Shown here one piece after another: positions 1 through 7,851 of a stretch of DNA of 64,000 nt. A program made the translations under genes and the position numbers. The stretch lies in assembly GCF_019749295.1 (NCBI RefSeq), contig NZ_JACWFG010000008.1, forward strand, positions 248,001-312,000, in the 5' to 3' direction. Within the stretch, counting starts at the first letter, position 1. The number at the start of each line of letters is the position of its first letter. The notes under the pieces are model-generated. The model made no database searches, was not told where the DNA came from, and worked only from the letters and a program-made list of their open reading frames with translations. This DNA is from Neobacillus niacini (GTDB lineage Bacteria; Bacillota; Bacilli; Bacillales; Cytobacillaceae).

Positions 1-504
1 AAAGAGCTGGAAGAGTATAATCTTCGCTTAACAGAGCGTCCGCAAATCATTGTTGCTAATAAAATGGACATGCCGGATGCGGAAGAAAATCTGGAGAAAT
101 TTAAAGAACGACTTGAAGAAGATTTCCCGATTTTCCCAATTTCTGCTTTATCAAGAAAAGGTTTACGTGAGCTATTATTTGCGATTGCAGATAAAATTGA
201 GCAAACCCCTGAATTCCCTCTTGAGCATGAAGAAGAGGAAACAGGAGTTAACCGTGTTCTCTACAAACATGAGGCAGATCCGGAAGCCTTCTATATTACA
301 AGAGATCCTGATGGTTCATTTGTGATTTCAGGTGAAAAGGTTGAAAAACTGTTTAAGATGACCAACTTCCAAACTGAAGAATCTGTTCGCCGTTTTTCAA
401 GACAGCTTCGTGGTTTAGGTGTGGATGATGCATTACGCCAAAAAGGTGCAAAAGATGGGGATACCGTCAAATTATTAGATTTTGAATTTGAATTTGTTGA
501 GTAG
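1..504 (+). CDS. obg: Obg GTPase, C-terminal part (5' end outside window)
   Basis: The reading frame is open from base 1 and has no start in the window, so the gene is truncated by the window edge. The 167 visible residues hold the G4 motif NKMD (fragment residues 20-23) and the G5 motif SAL (about 48-50), followed by the Obg C-terminal (OCT) domain from about residue 95. Obg is an essential ribosome-associated GTPase of the Firmicutes that binds the 50S subunit and is linked to ppGpp and to sporulation onset. It is followed by an intrinsic terminator and then pheB-pheA, the same order as in B. subtilis. The G1-G3 motifs are upstream of the window. Confidence 0.96.
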   Translation, partial: KELEEYNLRLTERPQIIVANKMDMPDAEENLEKFKERLEEDFPIFPISALSRKGLRELLFAIADKIEQTPEFPLEHEEEETGVNRVLYKHEADPEAFYITRDPDGSFVISGEKVEKLFKMTNFQTEESVRRFSRQLRGLGVDDALRQKGAKDGDTVKLLDFEFEFVE

Positions 505-530
505 GGAACAAAGGGGACTTTGAGAAATTT

Positions 531-567
531 AGCTGAGGCGCCCCAGTTAGGCGCCTTTAGCTTTTTC
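531..567 (+). terminator. Intrinsic terminator after obg
   Basis: A GC-rich hairpin with core arms AGGCGCC / GGCGCCT (outer AGCTG / TAGCT pairs) is followed by a T run. It lies between the obg stop and the pheB ribosome binding site. Confidence 0.85.
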
Positions 568-586
568 TAATCAGGTGGGGATAGAG

Positions 587-1042
587 ATGAAAAATGAAAA
601 ATTCGATAAGAAATTTTATTTAATAAGAGAAGATGTCTTGCCTGAAGCCATGAAGAAAACTTTAGATGTAAAAGAAATGCTTGAGAGGGGCAAGGCGGAG
701 TCTATTTGGGATGCGGTTCAAAAGGTCGATTTAAGTAGAAGTGCCTATTATAAATATAGGGATACTATTTTCCCATTTTCCACGATAGTGAAGGAACGCT
801 TAGTCACACTCTTTTTTCATCTAGAAGATCGTTCTGGCACATTGTCAAAGCTTCTTGGTGTAGTAGCCTCTTCCGGGTGTAATGTGTTAACGATCCATCA
901 AACCATTCCTCTGCAGGGAAGGGCAAATGTTACACTCTCGCTAAATACCACCGAGATTTCAACAGATATAGATGAACTACTCTCAGAATTACGCAAACTT
1001 GAATTTGTTGAAAAAGTAGAAGTGCTTGGTACAGGCGCTTAG
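587..1042 (+). CDS. pheB: ACT domain protein PheB
   Basis: Small protein of 151 residues with a C-terminal ACT domain (about residues 75-145, running through [13 protein letters not shown] and [10 protein letters not shown]). In Bacillus, pheB sits between obg and pheA. Older work called it chorismate mutase-like, but the sequence shows only a regulatory ACT fold, so the biochemical role is uncertain. An in-frame GTG at 575 exists, but the AGGTGGGG element at 573-580 places the start at the ATG at 587. Adjacency to pheA suggests a role in phenylalanine sensing. Confidence 0.9.
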   Translation: MKNEKFDKKFYLIREDVLPEAMKKTLDVKEMLERGKAESIWDAVQKVDLSRSAYYKYRDTIFPFSTIVKERLVTLFFHLEDRSGTLSKLLGVVASSGCNVLTIHQTIPLQGRANVTLSLNTTEISTDIDELLSELRKLEFVEKVEVLGTGA

Positions 1043-1096
1043 ATTTGCCCATTTTAGCAGTAGAGAGAGATTTTTTGTTAGGGAGTGTGTGAAATC

Positions 1097-1945
1097 ATGA
1101 AAATTGGTTTTTTAGGACCAAAGGCAACCTTTACCGAATTAGCGGTAAAAAAGGTTTTTCCGGGATTTGAGCTTGAGCCTTACCGGACCATTCCTGAATC
1201 CATGGATGCCGTTGTTAGTGAAAAGGTCGAACTTGCAGTTGTTCCAATCGAAAATACACTCGAAGGAACCGTTAATATTACAGTAGATTACTTAACCCAC
1301 GTGGTCCAATTACCGATTGTCGGTGAGATTACCATTCCGATCAAGCAGCATCTAATGGTTCACCCTGATAATCGAGAAAATTGGCAGAATGTTCAGAAGG
1401 TGTACAGTCACTCCCATGCGATTGCCCAATGCCATAAATTCTTACATACTAAGTTACATGGGATTCCTTATGAAAATGTCAGCTCCACGGCTGCAGCTGC
1501 TAAGATGGTCATGGACCATCCAGAATTGAATATCGCTGCGATTGCAAATGAATTAGCAGCTGAAGAATATGGTTTAAGTATTGTTCATCATGATATTCAT
1601 GATTTCAATCATAACCACACCCGCTTTTTCGTGTTATCAGAAAAGGAACTGGATTTTGAGGAAATTAGCGGTTCCAGCCACTATAAAACAACGTTGATGG
1701 TCACACTTCCAACGGATAAAGCAGGAACGCTGCATATGGTCCTATCTGCTTTTGCTTGGCGAAAAATAAATCTATCAAAGATTGAATCTAGACCGATGAA
1801 AACAGGAATTGGCAATTACTTTTTCATCATAGATCTGGAAATGAAACTGGATGAGGTCTTGATTCCAGGCGCCATGGCTGAGCTTGAGGCACTAGGGTGC
1901 GGAGTCACTTTACTGGGAAGCTATCCATCCAAAATGATCGAGTAA
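1097..1945 (+). CDS. pheA: Prephenate dehydratase
   Basis: Converts prephenate to phenylpyruvate, the committed step of phenylalanine synthesis, in the cytosol. The 282-residue protein has the usual monofunctional Bacillus layout. The catalytic domain (about 1-185) includes the conserved Thr-Arg-Phe of HTRFFVLS. A C-terminal ACT domain (about 195-275) carries the ESRP phenylalanine-binding motif in KIESRPMK. An upstream in-frame GTG at 1085 would add four residues, but the ATG at 1097 gives the family-typical start MKIGFLGP. It probably shares a transcript with pheB (54 bp gap) and ends at a strong terminator. Confidence 0.97.
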   Translation: MKIGFLGPKATFTELAVKKVFPGFELEPYRTIPESMDAVVSEKVELAVVPIENTLEGTVNITVDYLTHVVQLPIVGEITIPIKQHLMVHPDNRENWQNVQKVYSHSHAIAQCHKFLHTKLHGIPYENVSSTAAAAKMVMDHPELNIAAIANELAAEEYGLSIVHHDIHDFNHNHTRFFVLSEKELDFEEISGSSHYKTTLMVTLPTDKAGTLHMVLSAFAWRKINLSKIESRPMKTGIGNYFFIIDLEMKLDEVLIPGAMAELEALGCGVTLLGSYPSKMIE

Positions 1946-1948
1946 AGG

Positions 1949-1981
1949 AAAGTACCGGGCTGCTGCTTCGGTACTTTTTTG
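1949..1981 (+). terminator. Intrinsic terminator after pheA
   Basis: Arms AAAGTACCG / CGGTACTTT enclose an 11-nt loop and are followed by a T run. It closes the pheB-pheA unit just before repeat array 1. Confidence 0.9.
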
Positions 1982-2014
1982 CGTTTAAGTGGCAGGTGTT
2001 TCTGTGCTGGAGTG

Positions 2015-2315
2015 GTGATTGTGACCCAAATCATGGGTGGTCTAGATTTTGGATCATTGAGGATGTGATTGTAACCCAAATCCCTCGCATCCTAAATTTC
2101 CGGTAACAATAAGGTCGTGATTGTTACCCAAATGCCGGAAAGTCTAGACTTTGGGTAACAATGAGGGTGTGATTGTGACCCAAATCCTTGGTGGCCAAGA
2201 TTTTGGGTCACAATGAAGATAAGATTGTGCACGAAATCCTGGCTGTCCTGAATTTTAGGTAACAATGATTGTGCCCGGATTCCGGCATGACCATGACCCA
2301 CGGTGACAATGTCTA
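2015..2315. repeat. Array 1: tandem imperfect palindromes, about 52-bp pitch
   Basis: Six degenerate units start near 2015, 2065, 2117, 2169, 2221 and 2265, with steps of 50, 52, 52, 52 and 44. Each begins GATTGTnACCCAAAT and ends ATTTTGGGTnACAAT or a decayed form, so a unit folds into one long hairpin. Units 3 and 4 differ in the stem (GTTACCC/GGGTAAC versus GTGACCC/GGGTCAC) in a way that keeps pairing. The 1982-2321 interval holds no credible gene. It lies between the pheA terminator and the nadR terminator, two convergent units. Unlike arrays 2-4 it is strongly degenerate. Confidence 0.85.
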
Positions 2316-2321
2316 TCAACA

Positions 2322-2352
2322 CAAAAATATCCCCCCACAGATAGGGAGGATT
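2322..2352 (-). terminator. Intrinsic terminator of nifS-nadR
   Basis: Read on the - strand, arms ATCCTCCC and GGGGGGAT pair with one G-T wobble, followed by ATTTTTG. It lies just past the nadR stop codon. Confidence 0.7.
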
Positions 2353-2360
2353 AAGTATGA

Positions 2361-2900
2361 TTAATATTCAATCAAAAAGCCAGCTTCTTTTAAAGCTTCC
2401 TCGGCTTTGTCTAAGGTTTGCACAGTGGGTGCAGCAATCGTATGAAGATGGATGCCGCCTGTTAATTCAGATAATAAAGTCGCTTTAGTAGTAAGAATAT
2501 TATCCATGAACTGCTTGACCTCTTGGCGGTTGGATACCATGATGGACGCTGTTAAATCGCCGTAAACGGCATGCTCAACTTTTACATCTTTTACTAAGAC
2601 CCCATGATCCACGAGTAAATTCAACTCTTTTACCGTGTCATCCGGTGTGTGTCTGCAGGCAATTGTCCGCTCAAATGTGGGCGCTCCTGTGTTTTGCTTA
2701 AAATATAAATAGCCTTGGCTTGTTGCGATGATCGGCTCATCCCGTGCTTTAAGGAGCGTGATATCCCCGACAATGACCTGTCTGCTTACATTCGTTCGTG
2801 ATGCTAACTCGCTTCCTGTAAGCGGTACTGGGCTGTCCTTAAGGAGCTGGAGAATCAGAGCTCTCCTCTCATCGCCTAATATCTTTTTTTGCTCAGCCAT
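2361..2900 (-). CDS. nadR: NAD biosynthesis transcriptional repressor (NiaR/YrxA type)
   Basis: A 179-residue repressor with an N-terminal winged helix-turn-helix (about 10-65, HTH_11 type, with SRQVIVGDITLLKAR as recognition region) and a C-terminal 3H domain. Conserved histidines are seen in ACRHTP, LVDHGV, VEHAVYG and GGIHLHT. Family knowledge: the 3H domain binds metal and nicotinic acid, and the protein represses the nadBCA and nifS-nadR units when niacin is available. The start is set by AGGAGGTAACT-ATG. It is the second gene after nifS, 41 bp downstream on the same strand, and diverges from nadB with a candidate operator between them. Confidence 0.93.
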   Translation of the reverse strand: MAEQKKILGDERRALILQLLKDSPVPLTGSELASRTNVSRQVIVGDITLLKARDEPIIATSQGYLYFKQNTGAPTFERTIACRHTPDDTVKELNLLVDHGVLVKDVKVEHAVYGDLTASIMVSNRQEVKQFMDNILTTKATLLSELTGGIHLHTIAAPTVQTLDKAEEALKEAGFLIEY

Positions 2901-2941
2901 AGTTACCTCCTAGATGTTCCTATTCCTATATTCTAGCATAG

Positions 2942-4072
2942 TTATGATTTAAATTTATTTACGATATCTACAATAGTTTCCCCAAGCCTTATTACATCTT
3001 CCCTATTGGTTGTTGCTCCAAACGAGATCCGGATAAATTCTTTTGCCTCATGTGGGTTTAACCCTAAAGCCTGTGTCACTTTTGCCGGTGATTGCATGCC
3101 AATTTGACAGGCGCTGCCGGTTGAAATCGCGAATCCATACCGGTTACATTCTAACATCATCCATTGGCCTTCTATACCGGAAATCCGCATCCCAATAATG
3201 GAAGGTAACTGTGATACTGACCCCGCTTGGTGGATTCGTACAAATTCCTTAATAGGCTCAAGCGACTCCATAAAAGCTTCGCGAAGCTCTCTATAATTAT
3301 CGTAATTTTGTTCCAACTCGTCATTTATTTTTTGAGCGGCCGTAGTCATTGCCGCAATACCAGGGACGTTTACAGTTCCGAATCTAAAACCTTTCTCATG
3401 TGAACCACCTGGAAAAAATGGTCTCCACGAAATAGCAGGATTGACATAAACACCGCCAACCCCTTTTGGGCCATAAATTTTATGGCCGGAAAAAGTAAAA
3501 CTGCTGACAAGTTGAGTAAGATTTCGCACATCAATTTTTCCAAAAGATTGAACAAAATCGCTGTGAAAATGAATGTTTTGCTCCATACAGATACGTGCTA
3601 TTTCTTCAATGTGTTGAATGGTACCTATTTCAGAATTAACATGCTGTACGGTTACTAAAACCGTCTCAGGTGTAATGGCACGCTGCATCTCTACTACATC
3701 GATGAGACCAAAAGAATTAAAAGGTAAAAAAGTAATTTTGTACCCCTCTAGACGATTTAGAACTCCATGGATAGAAGAATGCTCGGCCACCCCAGCAATG
3801 ATGTGCTTTCCTGATTTTTTAGGTGCAGATAAAAGTGCTTCAAGTGCTAAAAAATTTCCCTCGGAACCTCCGCTTGTAAAATACAATCCCTTTTTATTAA
3901 TACCTAAAAGATTTGCCAGCTCTTCACGGCAGTTTTCAAGTAAATCCTGTGACTGTCCCCCAATATCATGGAGGGAGCTGGAGTTCCCAAAATACTCAGT
4001 TGAAGCCTGGACAAACACCTCTGCAGCTTCTGGATCTAACGGCGTGGTAGCAGCAAAATCAAAATATATCAT
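2942..4072 (-). CDS. nifS: Cysteine desulfurase NifS dedicated to NAD synthesis
   Basis: A 376-residue PLP-dependent class V aminotransferase fold. It carries the PLP-lysine motif SGHKIYGPKG and the cysteine motif STGSACQIG. It releases sulfur from cysteine, most likely to build the [4Fe-4S] cluster of NadA, as inferred for the B. subtilis nad locus. A second desulfurase for general use (iscS) is at 44314. An in-frame TTG at 4084 lies upstream, but GGAG followed by ATTACT points to the ATG at 4072, giving MIYFDFAATTP. It is transcribed divergently from nadB and runs into nadR. Confidence 0.93.
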   Translation of the reverse strand: MIYFDFAATTPLDPEAAEVFVQASTEYFGNSSSLHDIGGQSQDLLENCREELANLLGINKKGLYFTSGGSEGNFLALEALLSAPKKSGKHIIAGVAEHSSIHGVLNRLEGYKITFLPFNSFGLIDVVEMQRAITPETVLVTVQHVNSEIGTIQHIEEIARICMEQNIHFHSDFVQSFGKIDVRNLTQLVSSFTFSGHKIYGPKGVGGVYVNPAISWRPFFPGGSHEKGFRFGTVNVPGIAAMTTAAQKINDELEQNYDNYRELREAFMESLEPIKEFVRIHQAGSVSQLPSIIGMRISGIEGQWMMLECNRYGFAISTGSACQIGMQSPAKVTQALGLNPHEAKEFIRISFGATTNREDVIRLGETIVDIVNKFKS

Positions 4073-4130
4073 AGTAATCTCCAATACTAGTATTTTCAGA
4101 ACATTGATAGCAAGCTATGAAAAAATTTTC

Positions 4131-4191
4131 TTGTATTTAGTTTAAATCTATGTAAATATATATGTCAAGACACCTGTTAATCCAGGAGGAG
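4131..4191 (+). promoter_or_regulatory. nadB promoter with candidate NiaR operator
   Basis: Candidate sigma-A boxes are TTGTAT (4131-4136) and TAAATA (4153-4158), 16 bp apart. Just downstream, TGTCAAGACA (4163-4172) is palindromic and runs into ACACCTGT (4170-4177). This resembles the palindromic sites bound by the NAD repressor of this locus, and its position at the likely +1 would let the repressor block initiation. A second palindrome, AATACTAGTATT (4083-4094), sits at the nifS start. The assignment rests on position and resemblance. Confidence 0.5.
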
Positions 4192-4196
4192 TCAAT

Positions 4197-5774
4197 ATGA
4201 CAACAAATGATGATGTATTAATTATAGGAAGTGGGATTGCTGCACTGCAGTTAGCCACGCTTATTAATAAGGATTTAAATGTGAGAATACTCACAAAAGG
4301 GGAAATTAGAACTGCCAATTCTTATTTAGCGCAAGGCGGTATTGCGGCGGCAATTGGTGAAGAGGATCACCCAAGTAAACATATTGCGGATACGCTTGAG
4401 GCGGGAAGATATCACAATAATCTAGAAGCGGTCAAGGAAATCATTCACTCTGCACCTGGGTTAATTAAGTTCATTTCTGAACAAGGATCTGTTTTTGATA
4501 AAAATCAAAACGGTGAATTGCTTTTAGGAATGGAAGGGGCACATAGTGAAAAGCGCATTGTTCATGGCGGCGGAGACGCAACAGGAAAAAATATGATTGA
4601 GTTTCTTATCAGCACACTGAAGGAAAATGTCACCATAGATGAAAATGTTTTTGCCTATGAATTACTTTTAAATAACGAGAAGCACTGCATTGGTGTAAAA
4701 GCAAAAGCGCAGGATGGAACGATAAAGAACTATTACAGCAAAAATACGATTATAGCAACAGGCGGATGCGGCCAATTGTTCACCTATACCTCCAATGCCC
4801 CGACGGTCAGCGGCGATGGAATCGCTATGGCATATCGGGCCGGAGCAGAGATTGTTGATATGGAGTTTATTCAATTCCATCCAACCCTTTTATATCTAAA
4901 TGGTGAAACAAAAGGGTTAATTTCAGAAGCTGTTCGCGGAGAAGGTGCCATCCTAGTTACCGAAGACGGAAAACCTATTATGGAAGGTGTACATCCACAA
5001 AAGGACCTCGCACCAAGGCATGTTGTTTCACAGAAAATCTATGAATATCTCAAAAATGGCTTTCAAGTATTTTTAGATATTAGTAATGTAGAAAACTTTC
5101 AGGATCGTTTCCCTTCTATCACCTCGATATGCGAGGTAAATGGACTGCAATTTTCCCAGGGGAGAATCCCTGTTGCTCCCGGCAGTCATTTTTTAATGGG
5201 AGGAATCAAAACGGACTTAACAGGACGGACTTCGATAAACGGACTATATGCAATTGGTGAAGCTGCCTGCACAGGATTACATGGAGCGAATCGGTTGGCA
5301 AGCAATTCTTTATTAGAAGGTTTATATATGGGTGAAAGGTTATCCTCGTGGTTAAATGAAGCTGCGTATGATAACACACCTGGGAATGAAATTCGTATTC
5401 CGGTTATTCCACAAGAAAAAGTGTTCTTACCAGAGATACAAGAAATACGGGATTGTATGATGGAGCGCGTTGGAATTGTCCGCGATGCTGTTAATCTTCA
5501 AAAGCAAAAAGCTTGGTTAAACAGATTTAATGTCGACCAAGCCTATAACCTAGACGTTTATTCGTTTGAAGAGTTAACAAAGATTTTTATGATAATTACC
5601 GCAAATCTAATTACTGAATCTGCTTTGAAACGGACCGAGAGCCGCGGCGGTCATTATCGAAGTGATTACCCAGTAGAAGATAATCAACATTGGTTAAATA
5701 AAAACATTATTCATAAAAATAGCCAGGGAATGGAGAGTAACCATGAACACATTAAAACTGCGCTTGCTACTTGA
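4197..5774 (+). CDS. nadB: L-aspartate oxidase
   Basis: A 525-residue FAD enzyme that oxidises L-aspartate to iminoaspartate, the first step of de novo NAD synthesis. It has an N-terminal FAD dinucleotide-binding motif (IIGSGIAALQLA, from about residue 10) and the succinate dehydrogenase-like active region with HGANRLASNSLLEGL. The C-terminal helical domain contains RGGHYRSDYP. The start follows AGGAGGAG with normal spacing. The last 32 bases overlap nadC, so translation is probably coupled in a nadB-nadC-nadA operon divergent from nifS-nadR. Confidence 0.97.
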   Translation: MTTNDDVLIIGSGIAALQLATLINKDLNVRILTKGEIRTANSYLAQGGIAAAIGEEDHPSKHIADTLEAGRYHNNLEAVKEIIHSAPGLIKFISEQGSVFDKNQNGELLLGMEGAHSEKRIVHGGGDATGKNMIEFLISTLKENVTIDENVFAYELLLNNEKHCIGVKAKAQDGTIKNYYSKNTIIATGGCGQLFTYTSNAPTVSGDGIAMAYRAGAEIVDMEFIQFHPTLLYLNGETKGLISEAVRGEGAILVTEDGKPIMEGVHPQKDLAPRHVVSQKIYEYLKNGFQVFLDISNVENFQDRFPSITSICEVNGLQFSQGRIPVAPGSHFLMGGIKTDLTGRTSINGLYAIGEAACTGLHGANRLASNSLLEGLYMGERLSSWLNEAAYDNTPGNEIRIPVIPQEKVFLPEIQEIRDCMMERVGIVRDAVNLQKQKAWLNRFNVDQAYNLDVYSFEELTKIFMIITANLITESALKRTESRGGHYRSDYPVEDNQHWLNKNIIHKNSQGMESNHEHIKTALAT

Positions 5775-6591
5775 GCAATTTTTTATAGAAGATATTGGGG
5801 AACAGGATATTACATCCGATTTAATTTTTCCAAATGATACAAAAGGGGAAATTGTCTTTCTCTCGAAGGATAATGGAATCTTCTCCGGCGAAGAAATTAT
5901 TAAAACGGGTTTTAAGCTTTTAAATCAGGACATAGAAACGCGGGTTTTTGTGAAGGACGGTCAAAGGATTGAATATGGCCAAAAACTTGCAACGGCTTCG
6001 GGGAAAATCTCTGATTTGCTTAAAGGGGAAAGAGTTGTACTGAACTTAGTTCAAAGAATGAGCGGGATTGCGACCCTTACTAGAAAAGCGGTTGATACGC
6101 TTGATAGCGGCCATACCAAAATTTGCGATACGCGAAAAACAACGCCAGGATTAAGAATGCTTGAAAAGTATGCTGTTACCACTGGTGGAGGCTACAATCA
6201 TCGCTTCGGCTTATATGATGGAATCATGATTAAGGATAATCATATTTCATTTGCAGGTTCTATTTCGCATGCTGTTGAAACGGTACGGGCAAAGGCTGGT
6301 CATATGGTGAAGGTGGAAGTAGAAGTTGAAACACAAGAACAGGTGAAGGAAGCTGTCAGCGCTGGTGCCGATGTTATTATGTTTGATAACCGGACACCAG
6401 ATGAAATTAGAGAATTAATTAAATTAGTTCCAAAAGGATTCATAACAGAAGCCTCAGGCGGCATCCAATTGACGAATTTAGCTGGTTATCGTGATACCGG
6501 TGTTGACTATATTTCACTCGGATTCTTAACACATTCATATAAAGCACTTGATATCAGCGTCAAAGTCCTATGGAGCAAAGGGGAGGAATAA
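5743..6591 (+). CDS. nadC: Nicotinate-nucleotide diphosphorylase (carboxylating)
   Basis: Quinolinate phosphoribosyltransferase of 282 residues. It joins quinolinate and PRPP to give nicotinate mononucleotide and CO2. Seen: the substrate-binding stretch [13 protein letters not shown], the [20 protein letters not shown] block and the phosphate-binding end EASGGI. Length matches the family. The ATG at 5743 lies inside the end of nadB, preceded by GGAGAG, and the stop is one base before the nadA start, so the three genes form a tight operon. Confidence 0.97.
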   Translation: MNTLKLRLLLEQFFIEDIGEQDITSDLIFPNDTKGEIVFLSKDNGIFSGEEIIKTGFKLLNQDIETRVFVKDGQRIEYGQKLATASGKISDLLKGERVVLNLVQRMSGIATLTRKAVDTLDSGHTKICDTRKTTPGLRMLEKYAVTTGGGYNHRFGLYDGIMIKDNHISFAGSISHAVETVRAKAGHMVKVEVEVETQEQVKEAVSAGADVIMFDNRTPDEIRELIKLVPKGFITEASGGIQLTNLAGYRDTGVDYISLGFLTHSYKALDISVKVLWSKGEE

Positions 6592-6592
6592 G

Positions 6593-7690
6593 ATGAGTAT
6601 TTTAGCGACAATGCAAAAAAATAAGATGATTCCTGAAAAATACAAACAAATGTCGAAGGAAGAGTTAGAAGCTAGAGTCATTGAAGTGAAAAATAAATTA
6701 GGCTCTAAACTTTTCATTCCTGGACATCATTACCAAAAAGATGAAGTAGTCCAGTTTGCGGATGCAACAGGTGATTCTCTACAACTTGCACAATTATCCG
6801 CTCAAAATACTGAAGCAGAATACATTGTATTCTGTGGTGTTCACTTTATGGCGGAAACAGCTGATATTCTCACAAATGAGAACCAAAAGGTTATTCTCCC
6901 AGACATGCGGGCAGGCTGCTCCATGGCAGATATGGCAGACTTAGACCAGACTGAAAAGGCATGGGGAATTTTGCAGGAAATCTTTGGTGACACCATTCTT
7001 CCGTTAACCTATGTTAACTCCACTGCGGCGATTAAATCTTTTGTGGGTGCTAATGGCGGTGCAAGTGTAACCTCCTCCAACGCAAAGACCATGGTAAAAT
7101 GGGCATTCACCCAGAAAGAACGGATTTTGTTTTTACCAGATCAGCATTTAGGCCGTAATACGGCGTTTGACTTAGGTATTGGTTTAGATGAAATGGCAGT
7201 TTGGAACCCTATTAATAACAAACTTGAATACGAAGGCGATCCTTTAAAAATAAAAGTCATCCTTTGGAAAGGTCACTGCTCTGTTCATGAGAACTTTACG
7301 GTTGGGAATGTCCATGAAACACGCAGTCAATATCCTAATATGACAATCATCGTTCACCCTGAGTGCCGCCGTGAAGTCGTGGAATTATCTGATATGGCTG
7401 GTTCAACAAGTTATATTATTAATGCGATTGAAAAGGCGGCGCCTGGTACTGAGTGGGCGATTGGAACTGAAATGAATCTAGTTAATCGTTTAATAAAGGA
7501 TAACCCAGATAAAAAAATTATTTCATTAAACCCGCAAATGTGTCCTTGTCTGACGATGAATCGAATCGACCTTCCGCACTTAGTGTGGAGCTTGGATACA
7601 CTGGAAAATACAAATAATACTATTAAAGTTCCTGCTGATATCGCAGAAAATGCGAAATTAGCACTTGAACGTATGTTAAAAAACGCATAA
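6593..7690 (+). CDS. nadA: Quinolinate synthase A
   Basis: A 365-residue [4Fe-4S] enzyme that condenses iminoaspartate with dihydroxyacetone phosphate to quinolinate. Cysteines in [18 protein letters not shown] and MCPCLTM are the likely cluster ligands. The start is the ATG at 6593 behind GGGGAGG; an upstream in-frame extension reaches 6548 but overlaps nadC and lacks a ribosome binding site. The cluster is probably supplied by the locus NifS. A clear terminator follows. Confidence 0.97.
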   Translation: MSILATMQKNKMIPEKYKQMSKEELEARVIEVKNKLGSKLFIPGHHYQKDEVVQFADATGDSLQLAQLSAQNTEAEYIVFCGVHFMAETADILTNENQKVILPDMRAGCSMADMADLDQTEKAWGILQEIFGDTILPLTYVNSTAAIKSFVGANGGASVTSSNAKTMVKWAFTQKERILFLPDQHLGRNTAFDLGIGLDEMAVWNPINNKLEYEGDPLKIKVILWKGHCSVHENFTVGNVHETRSQYPNMTIIVHPECRREVVELSDMAGSTSYIINAIEKAAPGTEWAIGTEMNLVNRLIKDNPDKKIISLNPQMCPCLTMNRIDLPHLVWSLDTLENTNNTIKVPADIAENAKLALERMLKNA

Positions 7691-7698
7691 AAATAGTG

Positions 7699-7735
7699 TA
7701 GATGCGATTTTTCGAAATTGCATCTATTTTTTATT
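7699..7735 (+). terminator. Intrinsic terminator of nadBCA
   Basis: Arms TAGATGCGATTT / AAATTGCATCTA with one mismatch are followed by a run of T. It directly follows the nadA stop. Confidence 0.88.
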
Positions 7736-7796
7736 TTCATACGTCGGACTCATAATTCTCCGAAAAAAAGCATAAGTTTTTCTGAAGAATGTTAGC

Positions 7797-7821
7797 ACTT
7801 TGCCTATCATCACATAGAATA
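7797..7821 (+). promoter_or_regulatory. Possible sigma-K promoter of safA
   Basis: The sequence CATAGAATA (7813-7821) fits the sigma-K -10 form CATAnnnTA, with an AC pair at 7797-7798, 14 bp upstream. B. subtilis safA is expressed in the mother cell from sigma-E and sigma-K promoters. The spacing is slightly short, so this is tentative. Confidence 0.35.
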
Positions 7822-7851
7822 TATGGACTTATGCATAGGAGGGAAATCAGA

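Noticed and set aside
1897-2322. ORFs running through repeat array 1 on both strands
   Set aside because: Sequence is explained by degenerate palindromes and the pheA terminator; no start signal or recognisable protein.
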